Origin: JAKACU01 sp021821185
GTDB lineage: Bacteria > Bacillota > Bacilli > Alicyclobacillales > SLC66
Assembly (NCBI GenBank): GCA_027343965.1
Contig: DAHWJX010000085.1
Location: forward strand, 15,479 to 79,478
Length of the DNA stretch: 64,000 bases
Direction: 5' to 3'
Part shown: piece by piece, positions 43,500-53,210 of the stretch
How positions within the stretch are numbered: the first letter of the stretch is position 1
How the letters are laid out: every line of letters starts with the position of its first letter
The notes under the pieces: model-generated
The model's database searches: none
The model's input: only the letters and a program-made list of their open reading frames with translations
Told to the model about the DNA's origin: nothing
Position numbers and translations under genes: made by a program

Positions 43500-45919
43500 T
43501 GATCGCAAAAGTAGCCGTGATCTTACGCGCACGCGGACTCGATAAGTTGTTTGATTATCTGGTACCTCATGATGTGTGCGTGGTAGCCGGACATCGCGTA
43601 GAAGTGCCGTTTGGGAAAAGAAAGGTAGAAGGCTACGTCATGGGTATTGTGCCTGAGGAGGATCATGATGATCCAGGACGTGAGCTAAAACCCATCAGCC
43701 GGTTGATGGATGATCCCAACCATCCTATTTTAGGAACGGATCTTGTGCAGATCGTGCATTTTTTGCGGGATCGTTATGTTTGTACTTGGGGCGCAGCTTT
43801 GCAAACGGTATTGCCTCCTGCGACGCGTACGAAAGAAACACGCTATTTGGCGCTTGCAGAAAATGCAGAAACTCTAGCGCAAGGCACTGATCAACGTTAC
43901 GATGACCTGTTTTCTTATATTAAAACGCATGGAACGGTAGTTGAGGAATCTGTGCAAAAGCGCTTTGGCGTGTCCCGTCTGCAGATTAATAAATTCATTG
44001 TGCAGGGGTGGCTGATAGAGGATAGAAGGATCACGTTACGCGTGGCTCCTAAGCGCATCAAAATTGTTCAGTGGTGTGGTGGAGAAAACGCACAAAAACC
44101 ATCTTTGGGGCGTGTTCAGCAGCGCATAGCAGACTATCTGCGGCGAGAACAACGGCCGATTTCTTGGGATGAGTTGCGTCGTGAGACAGGCAGTACGACA
44201 GCTATGTTGCGCCTTCTTGAAGAACGGCATCTGCTTAAAGTTTGGGAGGAAGATTTCGAAGATGTGTTGTTGCCTAATTCTCTAGAAGCATCCTTTGCAC
44301 TGACCAAAGAACAGGCACACGTCATGCAACAGGTAAGTGACGGGCTTGATGAACGAACGGGGTCTGTCTTTTTATTGCATGGGGTCACAGGAAGCGGCAA
44401 AACAGAAATTTATTTGCAAGCCATCGATAAGGTGCTTGCCGAAGGCAAAAGTGCCATCATGCTCGTTCCAGAAATCGCTTTGACCACACAAATGACAGCT
44501 CGCTTTAAAAAACGCTTTGGTGATCGTCTGGCCGTATTGCATAGTCGCCTGTCGGATCGCGAAAAAAATCAACAATGGCAAAATATCCATCAAGGAAAAA
44601 CTCCTGTCGTGATTGGCGCACGCAGTGCCGTGTTTGCGCCAGTAAAGGATCTTGCATTGATTATTATCGACGAAGAACATGAGAGTTCTTACAAACAAGA
44701 TAAAGAACCGCGATATCTCGTGCGAGAAGTCGCGGCACATCGGTGCAAACAAGCTCTGGCTGTGCTGTTATTGGGCAGTGCAACTCCATCGCTAGAAGCG
44801 ATGTACCGTGCTGAAAAAGGAGCTTACCGCTTACTATCTTTACCTCATCGTGTGCAAGGAAGAGCATTACCAACTGTAAATATTGTGGATATGCGAGAAC
44901 AAATGCGTCATGGTCAAAGTGCACTTTTTAGCCCGCTACTTAAAGAAACATTGCAGGATGTGCTAAAGCGCAAGGAGCAAGCTATTTTATTTCTTAATCG
45001 AAGAGGCTATTCTACGTTTGTTTTATGCAGAGATTGTGGCCAAGTCGCCACGTGCCCTTCGTGTGATATATCGCTGACTTTACACAAAGAGGGACAAAAT
45101 GTATTACGATGCCATATTTGTGGTTATAAGGAGATCATGCAACCGACGTGCCGACATTGTTCAAGCGCACGCGTCAGACCATTTGGCACAGGAACGCAGC
45201 GGGTGGAACAAGAACTTTTAGCACAGTTTGAGGGCCTGCGCGTGATTCGCATGGATGTCGATACCACGTCGACAAAAGGTTCTCACGAACGCTTACTCCA
45301 AGCATTTGAACGCGGTGAAGCTGATGTTTTATTAGGTACCCAGATGATTGCTAAAGGATTAGACTTTAAACGAGTATCTCTTGTTGGCGTTATTGCCGCT
45401 GATACGGCACTTCATTTACCTGATTATAGGGCTTCTGAACGGACTTTTGATCTTCTGGTGCAAGTGGCAGGACGGGCAGGACGTCATGATCTTCAGGGAC
45501 AAATGATCGTACAGACGTTTAATCCCGATCACTATGCTATTTCGTTAGCCACAACACAAAATTACACACTTTTTTACGAAACGGAGATGCGTGTTCGCAA
45601 GAATATGGAATATCCTCCTTATACGGAGGTTTCTGTTTTGGGGATCACGCATCGAGATGAAATGATGGCACGGGATTTTGCGACTGAATTGCATGATACC
45701 TTATTGCAAAAGTTGCAAGGTATAACAGGCGTGCGGTTGTTTCCGGCAGCACCGGCCGCTGTGGCGCGTATGCGCGGGCTCTATCGTTTTCAAGTGATCT
45801 TGAAATATCACGCATTTGTTCGTGTGCAAAAGGTTCTGGAAAGTTGTTATAAGGAAAGCTTAGATAACGCTCCTGAGGGAGTGCATGTGGTTCTCGATGT
45901 CAATGCGCAAAGTATTTGA
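43496..45919 (+). CDS. priA: Primosomal protein N', replication restart helicase PriA
   Basis: An 807-residue SF2 helicase that reloads the replisome at stalled forks. The N-terminal 3'-DNA-binding domain comes first, then Walker A LLHGVTGSGKTEIYL near residue 300, the DEEH box IIDEEHESSYKQD, and the zinc-binding cysteines CRDCGQVATCPSCDISLTLHKEGQNVLRCHICG with CRHC near residues 510-560. The start shares ATGA with the coaBC stop. Confidence 0.96.
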   Translation: MMIAKVAVILRARGLDKLFDYLVPHDVCVVAGHRVEVPFGKRKVEGYVMGIVPEEDHDDPGRELKPISRLMDDPNHPILGTDLVQIVHFLRDRYVCTWGAALQTVLPPATRTKETRYLALAENAETLAQGTDQRYDDLFSYIKTHGTVVEESVQKRFGVSRLQINKFIVQGWLIEDRRITLRVAPKRIKIVQWCGGENAQKPSLGRVQQRIADYLRREQRPISWDELRRETGSTTAMLRLLEERHLLKVWEEDFEDVLLPNSLEASFALTKEQAHVMQQVSDGLDERTGSVFLLHGVTGSGKTEIYLQAIDKVLAEGKSAIMLVPEIALTTQMTARFKKRFGDRLAVLHSRLSDREKNQQWQNIHQGKTPVVIGARSAVFAPVKDLALIIIDEEHESSYKQDKEPRYLVREVAAHRCKQALAVLLLGSATPSLEAMYRAEKGAYRLLSLPHRVQGRALPTVNIVDMREQMRHGQSALFSPLLKETLQDVLKRKEQAILFLNRRGYSTFVLCRDCGQVATCPSCDISLTLHKEGQNVLRCHICGYKEIMQPTCRHCSSARVRPFGTGTQRVEQELLAQFEGLRVIRMDVDTTSTKGSHERLLQAFERGEADVLLGTQMIAKGLDFKRVSLVGVIAADTALHLPDYRASERTFDLLVQVAGRAGRHDLQGQMIVQTFNPDHYAISLATTQNYTLFYETEMRVRKNMEYPPYTEVSVLGITHRDEMMARDFATELHDTLLQKLQGITGVRLFPAAPAAVARMRGLYRFQVILKYHAFVRVQKVLESCYKESLDNAPEGVHVVLDVNAQSI

Positions 45920-45948
45920 TGCGATGATAGAACAAAGGTGGTAGAAAA

Positions 45949-46911
45949 ATGGATCAACCACGAATTGTCTTTATGGGAACTCCGATATTTGCAGTTTCTA
46001 TGTTAAAGACGCTTTTGACCATGCCTTATACGGTAGTTGGGGTGGTAACCCAACCAGATCGCTATGTGGGAAGAAGACGGGTGCTGACGCCACCGCCTGT
46101 AAAAACATTAGCGCAAGAAGCTGGGCTTAATGTATTGCAACCTGAGAAGATTCGCGATAAGCAGGCGTTAGAAGCGATTGCAGACTTACAGCCCAACATG
46201 ATTGTAACAGCTGCGTATGGGCAAATCTTACCCGTAAGTTTACTGAGCATGATGACGCTTGGGGCTTACAATGTTCATGCATCGCTTTTACCAAAATATC
46301 GGGGTGGCGCACCGATCCAATATGCCATTTTACAAGGGGAAACGAAAACGGGTGTTACCATCATGACGATGGAAAAAGCCATGGATGCCGGAGCCATGTG
46401 GGCGCAAACTGTGGTGCCTATTGATCCTGTGATGACGTATGGGCAGTTGCATGATGAGTTGGCGAAAAAGGGCTCGCAACTTCTCAAGGAAACTTTGCCA
46501 CAAATTATAGCCGGTGCGTTGCAACCGGTTGAACAGGATTTAGAAAAGGTATCTTTTGCGCCAACGTTGACAAGAGATGATGAACAACTGAATTTCTCAC
46601 AATCGCATCAACGCGTTTTCGATCGCATTCGAGCATTATGTCCTCAACCAGGGGCGTTTACGCATCTTGGTGATAAACTTCTGAAGATCTGGTATGCTAC
46701 AGCTAATGCATCGTGGGAAGGTTCTGGAGACCCTGGGCAGATCGTTGCTGTCACGCCTGATGGGCCGCTTATTGCGTGTGGCACAGGGGCAATTATCGCA
46801 ACGAAAGTGCAGTTAGAAGGCAAGTCCATGCAATCAGGTGCGGAGTTTGTGCGTGGCAACCGAAACTTGGTTGGAATGATGCTGAAAAACGTTCGGGAGA
46901 GTGCAAAATGA
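45949..46911 (+). CDS. fmt: Methionyl-tRNA formyltransferase
   Basis: A 320-residue enzyme that formylates initiator Met-tRNA. The folate-binding and catalytic motif VHASLLPKYRGGAPIQYAILQGETKTGVTIM holds the conserved Asn/His region near residue 108; IVFMGTPIFAVSML is the N-terminus and the C-terminal OB domain starts near residue 210. In B. subtilis a peptide deformylase gene (def) lies between priA and fmt; here only 29 bases separate them. Overlaps rsmB by four bases. Confidence 0.95.
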   Translation: MDQPRIVFMGTPIFAVSMLKTLLTMPYTVVGVVTQPDRYVGRRRVLTPPPVKTLAQEAGLNVLQPEKIRDKQALEAIADLQPNMIVTAAYGQILPVSLLSMMTLGAYNVHASLLPKYRGGAPIQYAILQGETKTGVTIMTMEKAMDAGAMWAQTVVPIDPVMTYGQLHDELAKKGSQLLKETLPQIIAGALQPVEQDLEKVSFAPTLTRDDEQLNFSQSHQRVFDRIRALCPQPGAFTHLGDKLLKIWYATANASWEGSGDPGQIVAVTPDGPLIACGTGAIIATKVQLEGKSMQSGAEFVRGNRNLVGMMLKNVRESAK

Positions 46912-48254
46912 CGGTAGCACCTGCACGGCGTTGCGCTTTTTCTGTGTTACGTGATGTTGAAATAAAAAAATCCTATTCTCATCTTACGTTACATGCTGCA
47001 TTGAGCGATCAAACACTATCAAAAGATGATGCGGCGCTTTGTACAGAACTTGTTCATGGTGTGCTCTTATGGCGCAGATTGCTCGACGAGTGGATTAAGA
47101 CATTAACGAAAAGTTCTAAGTCTAAGGTGACTATAGAAGTAAAGACGATCTTGCGAATGGGTCTCTACCAGTTGCAATTTTTACAAAAAGTTCCTGATTA
47201 CGCTGTTTTATCTGATGCTGTTGATCTGTCTAAAATGCATCAACCAAAAGCGGCGGGTTTTGTGAATGCCGTACTTCGTGGTGCTCAGCGCCAAAAAAAC
47301 TATGAAGAGCCAGTGCTCGCCTTGGTTGATTTGCGAGAATTATCGCTTCTAGACGCTGCTAAACGTCTATCGTTTGCAGAATGGATGGCGCAGCATCTCG
47401 CTAAAACGCTTGGTGAAGAAACAGCTATTGACGTTATGTGGGGTTTGAATCAAAAAGCACAGCGGGCGATACGAGTAAATCGATTGCGTTTGTCTCGCGA
47501 TCAGTTGCTTACTTTATTTCAAGAAAAAGGTGTTGAAGTACATCCCTCTCCGATCAATGATGAGGGCATTTATGCGCCGCTTCGTCACGCTGCGCAACAA
47601 GTGATTGGGTACGATCGTGGATTGTATACGTTGCAAGGTGAAAGTTCTATGCTTGTGGCGAAACTCTTGCGAGCGAAGCCTGACATGGATATTCTGGATG
47701 CATGTGCCGCGCCGGGAGGCAAAACAACGCATATTGCTGAATTGACAGAAGATGCTGCTCGTATCACTGCGATCGATTTGCATGAACACCGTACAGCGAT
47801 GATAAAGCAACAGGCGCAACGGTTAGGGTTGCATTCGATTCACTGTGAAACCATGGATGCGCGTCATGTCAGTGGGCAATTTGATCGTATCTTGCTGGAC
47901 GCACCTTGTTCAGGACTTGGGACGATTGCGAGAAAACCTGACTTGAAATGGACGATGACAGCTGATAAAGTTAAAACTTTAGTGTTAGTACAAGAACAAT
48001 TGCTTGATGCTTGCGCAATCCATGTGCGAAGTGGCGGTATCTTACTTTACACGACGTGCACAATGTCAGCTTATGAAAATGAACGTCAAATTGGGCGTTT
48101 TTTAGAAAAGCATCCGGAATTTACAATGCTTGATTTCGATGAGTTCGAACGTGCTCATATGCACTATGCTGAAAAAGCAAAAGGCATAGGCTGGATTTTG
48201 CCGCAAGATTTCTTTGGTGACGGATTTTTTGTGGCGCGTATGCAAAGGAGATGA
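46908..48254 (+). CDS. rsmB: 16S rRNA m5C967 methyltransferase RsmB
   Basis: A 448-residue protein with an N-terminal NusB-like domain (residues about 1-135, LRMGLYQLQFLQKVPDYAVLSDAVDL) and a C-terminal SAM methyltransferase domain. SAM-binding DACAAPGGKTTHIAEL is near residue 263 and the catalytic cysteine motif LLDAPCSGLGTIARKPDLKW near residue 328. The frame extends to 46776 inside fmt, but the ATG at 46908 overlapping the fmt stop is the clear start. Confidence 0.94.
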   Translation: MTVAPARRCAFSVLRDVEIKKSYSHLTLHAALSDQTLSKDDAALCTELVHGVLLWRRLLDEWIKTLTKSSKSKVTIEVKTILRMGLYQLQFLQKVPDYAVLSDAVDLSKMHQPKAAGFVNAVLRGAQRQKNYEEPVLALVDLRELSLLDAAKRLSFAEWMAQHLAKTLGEETAIDVMWGLNQKAQRAIRVNRLRLSRDQLLTLFQEKGVEVHPSPINDEGIYAPLRHAAQQVIGYDRGLYTLQGESSMLVAKLLRAKPDMDILDACAAPGGKTTHIAELTEDAARITAIDLHEHRTAMIKQQAQRLGLHSIHCETMDARHVSGQFDRILLDAPCSGLGTIARKPDLKWTMTADKVKTLVLVQEQLLDACAIHVRSGGILLYTTCTMSAYENERQIGRFLEKHPEFTMLDFDEFERAHMHYAEKAKGIGWILPQDFFGDGFFVARMQRR

Positions 48255-48261
48255 ATGCGCG

Positions 48262-49305
48262 TTGAAACCATCGCTTTACGGCTATACCTTACCACAACTT
48301 GAAGAGTATGTAAGACATGTAGGCCAACCAAGCTATCGAGCCAAGCAGATAATTCATTGGTTATATCAACAACGCGTGCAGGATGTTGAGGAAATGACCG
48401 ATTTGCCTAAAAGCTTGCGAAGCACATTGTCGCAGACGATGATGTTATGTTCCATGCAAGAAGTCGTTTCTCAAAAATCGCAAGATGGCACGATAAAGTT
48501 TCTGTTGGAACTGCATGATGGAGCAACCATTGAAACGGTGATTATGCGTCACGACTATGGTAATAGCGTCTGCGTTTCGACGCAAGTCGGGTGCAAAATG
48601 GGTTGTAAATTTTGTGCATCGACACTTGGCGGCTTGGTTCGCAATCTAACCGCTGGAGAAATTGTCGAACAAGTTGTCTTGTGTCAACGTTTGCTGGATC
48701 GCACTCATGAACGTGTATCTAGCGTTGTGCTCATGGGTTCTGGCGAACCGCTCGAAAATTATGATGCATCCGTCGGTTTTATTGATATCGTCACAGACCC
48801 GGAAGGGTTAAAAATCGGCCAAAGGCATATTACCATTTCAACGGTTGGCCTTGTTCCTGCTATATACCGACTGGCCGACGAAATGCGGGGCATTACACTC
48901 GCTGTTTCGCTTCATGCAGCTGACGATGAGACGAGATCAAAAATGATGCCTGTTAACAAAGCGTATGATATTCTAACCTTGTTGGACTCTTGTCGATATT
49001 ACTATGAAAAAACGGGGCGGCGCATTACGTTTGAATATGCGCTAATCAATGGTCACAATGACACAGTACAAGATGCTCAAAAGTTGGCAAAACTCTTGCA
49101 GACGTTACCGTGCCATGTGAATTTGATTCCGGTTAACTACGTTCCGGAACGTAATCTCACACGCACACCGCAAGATCAAATACGAGCTTTTGCCAATGAA
49201 TTAGAACGTCTGTCGGTCAATGCGACGGTTCGGCGCGAAATGGGTAGCGATATTGCTGCTGCTTGTGGACAATTGCGTGCGCAGCAGGCGAGGGAGAGAA
49301 TTTAG
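48262..49305 (+). CDS. rlmN: Dual-specificity 23S rRNA/tRNA A2-methyltransferase RlmN
   Basis: A 347-residue radical SAM enzyme that methylates A2503 of 23S rRNA and A37 of tRNAs. The cluster cysteines are C111, C115 and C118 in GCKMGCKFCAS; the GSGEPLENYD segment and the C-terminal catalytic Cys in IAAACGQL are present. TTG at 48262, after AAAGGAG at 11 bases, gives the family N-terminus (KPSLYGYTLPQLEEY); the frame's earlier start lies within rsmB. Confidence 0.95.
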   Translation: MKPSLYGYTLPQLEEYVRHVGQPSYRAKQIIHWLYQQRVQDVEEMTDLPKSLRSTLSQTMMLCSMQEVVSQKSQDGTIKFLLELHDGATIETVIMRHDYGNSVCVSTQVGCKMGCKFCASTLGGLVRNLTAGEIVEQVVLCQRLLDRTHERVSSVVLMGSGEPLENYDASVGFIDIVTDPEGLKIGQRHITISTVGLVPAIYRLADEMRGITLAVSLHAADDETRSKMMPVNKAYDILTLLDSCRYYYEKTGRRITFEYALINGHNDTVQDAQKLAKLLQTLPCHVNLIPVNYVPERNLTRTPQDQIRAFANELERLSVNATVRREMGSDIAAACGQLRAQQARERI

Positions 49306-49317
49306 GGAGTGAGTGGC

Positions 49318-50067
49318 ATGCGGTTTGCTGCAAGATCGGATGTCGGGTTGGTTCGCAAAGTGAACCAGGACGGTTATATGACGGTGCAAAAAGAGGCGGA
49401 CATTGTGATTGCCTCCGTGGCTGACGGAATGGGCGGACATGTGGCCGGAGAAGTAGCAAGTGCGATAGCATTGCAGTCGCTTGAACAAACTGTTCTTCAG
49501 GGAAAACTTGATGATCAAGAACAGTTATTAATGGATGCCATTGTGCTTGCGAATAAGCAGATTTATGAAAATTCCATACAAAACCCCGCATATTCCGGTA
49601 TGGGGACAACGATCGTGGCATGCATCGCAAGCCATGAACGTGTCGTGATTGCCCATGTTGGGGACAGTCGAGCCTATTTGTATTCAGCATCGTCAGGTAT
49701 TTCGCAATTGACAGAGGATCATTCTTTAGTCAATGAACTTGTGAAGCGTGGCCAGATCTTGCCTTCCGAAGCCACTCATCATCCGCAACGTCATATGCTG
49801 ACGAAAGCTTTGGGAACGATGGAATACGTCAGCCCAGAGTGTCTTGTACATACATGGCAAGCAGGGGATATCCTACTTTTATGCTCTGATGGTCTTAGCG
49901 GGTATGTTGATGACGCACGAATTGAGTTTGTTCTCTCAACCGATGCCAGCTTGCAGGCGAAAGTTGACACCTTGGTTGATGATGCCCTTCATCAAGGCGG
50001 CAATGACAACATTACCGTCGTGGCTGTCACCATGGACGACGAGACAGTACGGAGGAATCAACCATGA
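49318..50067 (+). CDS. prpC: PP2C-family Ser/Thr phosphatase PrpC
   Basis: A 249-residue metal-dependent phosphatase. Metal-binding motifs VADGMGGHVAGE near residue 38, VGDSRAYL near residue 115, CSDGLSGYV near residue 188 and GGNDNITVV near residue 228 are intact. PrpC reverses phosphorylation by PrkC, encoded next with a four-base overlap. ATG at 49318 with GGGAG eight bases upstream is preferred to GTG at 49309. Confidence 0.95.
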   Translation: MRFAARSDVGLVRKVNQDGYMTVQKEADIVIASVADGMGGHVAGEVASAIALQSLEQTVLQGKLDDQEQLLMDAIVLANKQIYENSIQNPAYSGMGTTIVACIASHERVVIAHVGDSRAYLYSASSGISQLTEDHSLVNELVKRGQILPSEATHHPQRHMLTKALGTMEYVSPECLVHTWQAGDILLLCSDGLSGYVDDARIEFVLSTDASLQAKVDTLVDDALHQGGNDNITVVAVTMDDETVRRNQP

Positions 50068-52307
50068 TGGGCAATATTCTTGGTGGACGCTATCAAATTT
50101 TAGAACGTATCGGTGGCGGTGGCATGGCCATCGTGTACCGAGGGCTGGATGTGTTATTACATCGCCCGGTATCGATCAAAATGCTTCGTCCCGAGTTGGT
50201 CGGGGATGCTGATTTTTTGCGACGCTTTAAGCGTGAGGCGCAAGCTGCTGCCAGCTTGTCTCATCCTAATGTGGTCAATATCTACGATGTGGGCCAAGAT
50301 GGTGAAGCACATTATATTGTGATGGAATATGTAGATGGTAAGACGCTCAAGCAGTTAATTGAAGAGCGTGCACCGTTGCCAATCGATGAGACAGTGGCTA
50401 TTGTCCGTCAGATTTGCGATGCACTCTCCCATGCGCACGAACATAATATCGTCCATCGCGATGTCAAACCTCATAACATTTTAATTAGCAGAACCGGACG
50501 CGTTAAAGTGACGGATTTTGGTATTGCTAGAGCTGTGTCGACCAATACGATCACGCATCATAGTTCTTCCGTACTTGGTTCTGTTCATTATTTTTCGCCG
50601 GAACAAGCTCGCGGAACTGTTGCAGATGCGAAGTCAGATGTATACTCGCTCGGTGTCGTGCTCTATGAAATGTTGACAGGTCAAGTCCCTTTTTCTGGTG
50701 ACTCGCCTATTAGCATCGCGCTAAAACATTTACAAGAACCTGTTATTGAGCCACGGGTTCTCACGCCAAACATACCTCAAAATCTGCAAACGATCGTGTT
50801 AAAGGCTCTTGAGAAAGATCCTCAAAGGCGCTACCAAAGTATTCGACAAATGGCTGATGATCTGGAACGGGCGGTATATTTACCGGACATGCCTTCGTAT
50901 TCAACGTCGCAATCGGCATTATACCCTGACGCTAATCCGACCATTCAGATCCCCGTCATTAAAGGTGGCGTGATTCCTGGCAGTACAGGCAATGCGGCGT
51001 CGGTGACTGATTTTGCCCTACATGCCCCGACAAGTCCGTCGCCCAAACCACCAGTACTTCAAGAGAGCATGCATATTTCACAAAATGAAATTCATCCGCT
51101 TGATGAGCAAGAGGAAGATGAGGAAGAAGAAATAAAGCGACCTTGGTGGAAACGTCTTTTAATTTTCTTTGCTTGGTTTTTTGGCTTGCTTGGCTTAACA
51201 GCCTTGGCCGCGGTCGCCGCGATCTATATCATTTCCACCTTTGGCCATACCAAGGCTGTCAAGGTACCTAACTTGGTTGGAATGACCTACGATCAAGCGC
51301 ATCAGGAATTGATCACGCTTGGATTTTCTCCGACGAAGATTCATGAGACATATGATTCAAGTTCATCATCCAGTGTTCAGATCGGCCAGGTGGAAAGTCA
51401 AAGTCAAGGACCGGGAAGTGTTTTGCCCGATCAGGATGTTTTTTTGAAGGTAAAGACAGGGAGCGCTCAGGCAATTATGCCAAACCTTGCAGGTGAGATA
51501 CAAAGTGCTGCTTCGGCCCAATTAGTGGATATGGGTGTTCCAAGCGGCAATATCACCGTGACGCAACAACCCAGCGCATCGGTTCCGGTTAATGAAGTGA
51601 TTTCGACAACGCCAGCTTCAGGGACGTCTTTTGCAACCAATACCGCACCTGTCACGTTAGTTGTCAGCTCAGGGGCACAGTATGCAGCCGTTCCCAATGT
51701 CGTTGGCAAGACGCAAAGTGCGGCGCAATCCACGCTTTCTGCGGATGGATTTACGGCAGGCACCGTGACAAAACAATCGTCTTTTACCATTCCTGTTAAC
51801 CAAGTGATCAGTCAAAGTCCGCAGCCGGGACAACAGGCAAGTTCAGGATCTACGGTAGATTTGACGATTAGTTCCGGTAAACCAGCGGGAACAGCAGTAA
51901 CTACACAAGATGTTCAAGTTGCTTTACCGCCCGGCACCTTGTTGCCAGCGACGGTAAAAATTGTTGTGATTGATGCCACAGGAACCAATACGGTTGTTGA
52001 TACGTCACAGTCCAATCCGCAAGCTACTTACTCCGTTAAGGTTACGACAACGTCCACGCAGTCTGGGGAAATTGATGCGTACATTGATGGACAGTTGGAC
52101 ACGACATCGATCATACCAGCGGGTACTACGACCAGTAGCAGCACGAGTTCAGGTTCTGGCACCGGAACTTCAACGACACCAACGTCACCATCATCTTCAC
52201 CATCATCTTCACCATCGACGACGGGCGCGACGTCACCATCAGGTCCGGCAACGCCACGTGGCGCGACAGGACCTGCAACTGGCACGACGGGTTCGTCCAC
52301 TCACTAA
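50064..52307 (+). CDS. prkC: PASTA-domain Ser/Thr protein kinase PrkC
   Basis: A 747-residue transmembrane kinase. Residues 1-275 are the Hanks kinase domain: glycine loop IGGGGMAIVYRG, Lys39 in VSIKML, HRDVKPHN, DFG and the Thr/Ser-rich activation loop. An acidic juxtamembrane part precedes one span near residues 363-390. Three PASTA repeats follow (VPNLVGMTYDQAHQEL, MPNLAGEIQSAASAQL, VPNVVGKTQSAAQSTL), then an Ig-like segment and a 60-residue Ser/Thr/Pro/Gly tail (688-747). PrkC senses muropeptides and affects germination and wall synthesis in B. subtilis, whose protein is shorter, about 648 residues. The tail is unusual and partly encoded by a 12-base tandem repeat. Confidence 0.95.
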   Translation: MMGNILGGRYQILERIGGGGMAIVYRGLDVLLHRPVSIKMLRPELVGDADFLRRFKREAQAAASLSHPNVVNIYDVGQDGEAHYIVMEYVDGKTLKQLIEERAPLPIDETVAIVRQICDALSHAHEHNIVHRDVKPHNILISRTGRVKVTDFGIARAVSTNTITHHSSSVLGSVHYFSPEQARGTVADAKSDVYSLGVVLYEMLTGQVPFSGDSPISIALKHLQEPVIEPRVLTPNIPQNLQTIVLKALEKDPQRRYQSIRQMADDLERAVYLPDMPSYSTSQSALYPDANPTIQIPVIKGGVIPGSTGNAASVTDFALHAPTSPSPKPPVLQESMHISQNEIHPLDEQEEDEEEEIKRPWWKRLLIFFAWFFGLLGLTALAAVAAIYIISTFGHTKAVKVPNLVGMTYDQAHQELITLGFSPTKIHETYDSSSSSSVQIGQVESQSQGPGSVLPDQDVFLKVKTGSAQAIMPNLAGEIQSAASAQLVDMGVPSGNITVTQQPSASVPVNEVISTTPASGTSFATNTAPVTLVVSSGAQYAAVPNVVGKTQSAAQSTLSADGFTAGTVTKQSSFTIPVNQVISQSPQPGQQASSGSTVDLTISSGKPAGTAVTTQDVQVALPPGTLLPATVKIVVIDATGTNTVVDTSQSNPQATYSVKVTTTSTQSGEIDAYIDGQLDTTSIIPAGTTTSSSTSSGSGTGTSTTPTSPSSSPSSSPSTTGATSPSGPATPRGATGPATGTTGSSTH
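52185..52216 (+). repeat. 12-base tandem repeat in the prkC tail
   Basis: TCACCATCATCT occurs twice in full and a third time in part (8 bases), encoding SPSS repeats in the extracellular tail of PrkC. The multiple of three keeps the frame if copy number changes. Confidence 0.8.
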
Positions 52308-52325
52308 GTATCGGGAGGCGTGGGT

Positions 52326-53210
52326 TTGCGACCACTTGACGGTCGAATTATCAAAGCGATTGCAGGTTTCTATTATGTGCACACCGAGCAGGGAATTTTA
52401 GCCTGTAAGGCGCGTGGCGTATTTAAAAAACGCGGCATCACGCCACGCGTAGGTGATTTTGTCGTTATTGACCCACAAGGAACGATGGAAGGAATTATTG
52501 ATGAGGTCAAGCCGAGAAGAAACGAGATAACACGACCGAAGATCGTGAATATCGATCAGGTTTTGTTAGTTTTTTCTTTGGCTGACCCTCCCTTGTCCCT
52601 CTATCAAATGGATAAAATGCTGGCCATGACAGCATTGCATGGCTTTACTGCTCGCATCGCACTCACAAAAATCGATCTACCAGGGACGGCGCAGGTGCTT
52701 GATACGGTGGTCACTATTTATGAACCACTTGGTTACGTTATTTACCCACTTGATTTGCATCATCAAGTTGGATTTGCCGCACTGCGCGATGGATTAAAAG
52801 GGGTTGTTACGGTTCTTACTGGGCAATCGGGTGTTGGCAAATCCACATTACTGCGTACGCTTAGTCCCGAATCCGGTGCAGTCTCAGGGAATGTTAGCGA
52901 TGCAAGTCACCGCGGTAAACACACGACAACGAGCGTTGAAATGTACCCTTTTGAAGATGGATACATAGCTGATTCACCTGGTTTTTCACAGTATGATGTA
53001 CTACTTGAGGAGCCGGCTGAACTCGAAAAATTGTTTCTTGAGATTCGGCGCGTTGGTCAGGCGTGCACCTATCGGGGATGTCTGCATGAACAGGAAGATG
53101 GCTGTGCTGTTGTTGAAGCTGTAGCAAAGGGAAGTATCGCGCAATCGCGTTATGACAGCTATGGACAGATGTTGCGCGCTATTAAAGAATGGAAGGCGAG
53201 GCGGTACTAG
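52326..53210 (+). CDS. rsgA: Ribosome small-subunit biogenesis GTPase RsgA (YloQ, CpgA)
   Basis: A 294-residue circularly permuted GTPase that tests maturation of the 30S subunit. Order of motifs: N-terminal OB domain (GRIIKAIAGFYYV), G4 LTKIDL near residue 116, G1 GQSGVGKSTLL near residue 168, G3 DSPGF near residue 217, then the zinc-binding CTYRGCLHEQEDGCAV near residue 246. TTG at 52326 with GGGAGG seven bases upstream is preferred over GTG at 52320, which is too close. In B. subtilis this gene is a PrkC substrate and its neighbour. Confidence 0.94.
   Translation: MRPLDGRIIKAIAGFYYVHTEQGILACKARGVFKKRGITPRVGDFVVIDPQGTMEGIIDEVKPRRNEITRPKIVNIDQVLLVFSLADPPLSLYQMDKMLAMTALHGFTARIALTKIDLPGTAQVLDTVVTIYEPLGYVIYPLDLHHQVGFAALRDGLKGVVTVLTGQSGVGKSTLLRTLSPESGAVSGNVSDASHRGKHTTTSVEMYPFEDGYIADSPGFSQYDVLLEEPAELEKLFLEIRRVGQACTYRGCLHEQEDGCAVVEAVAKGSIAQSRYDSYGQMLRAIKEWKARRY

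Noticed and set aside
49217..49690. 157-codon - strand frame under rlmN/prpC
   Set aside because: Covers two genes on the other strand, rich in Arg, His, Pro and Gln; no family resemblance.
52028..52300. 90-codon - strand frame (Val/Asp/Gly rich) and a + strand Arg/His-rich frame at 51970-52401
   Set aside because: Both are alternate readings of the low-complexity tail of prkC.
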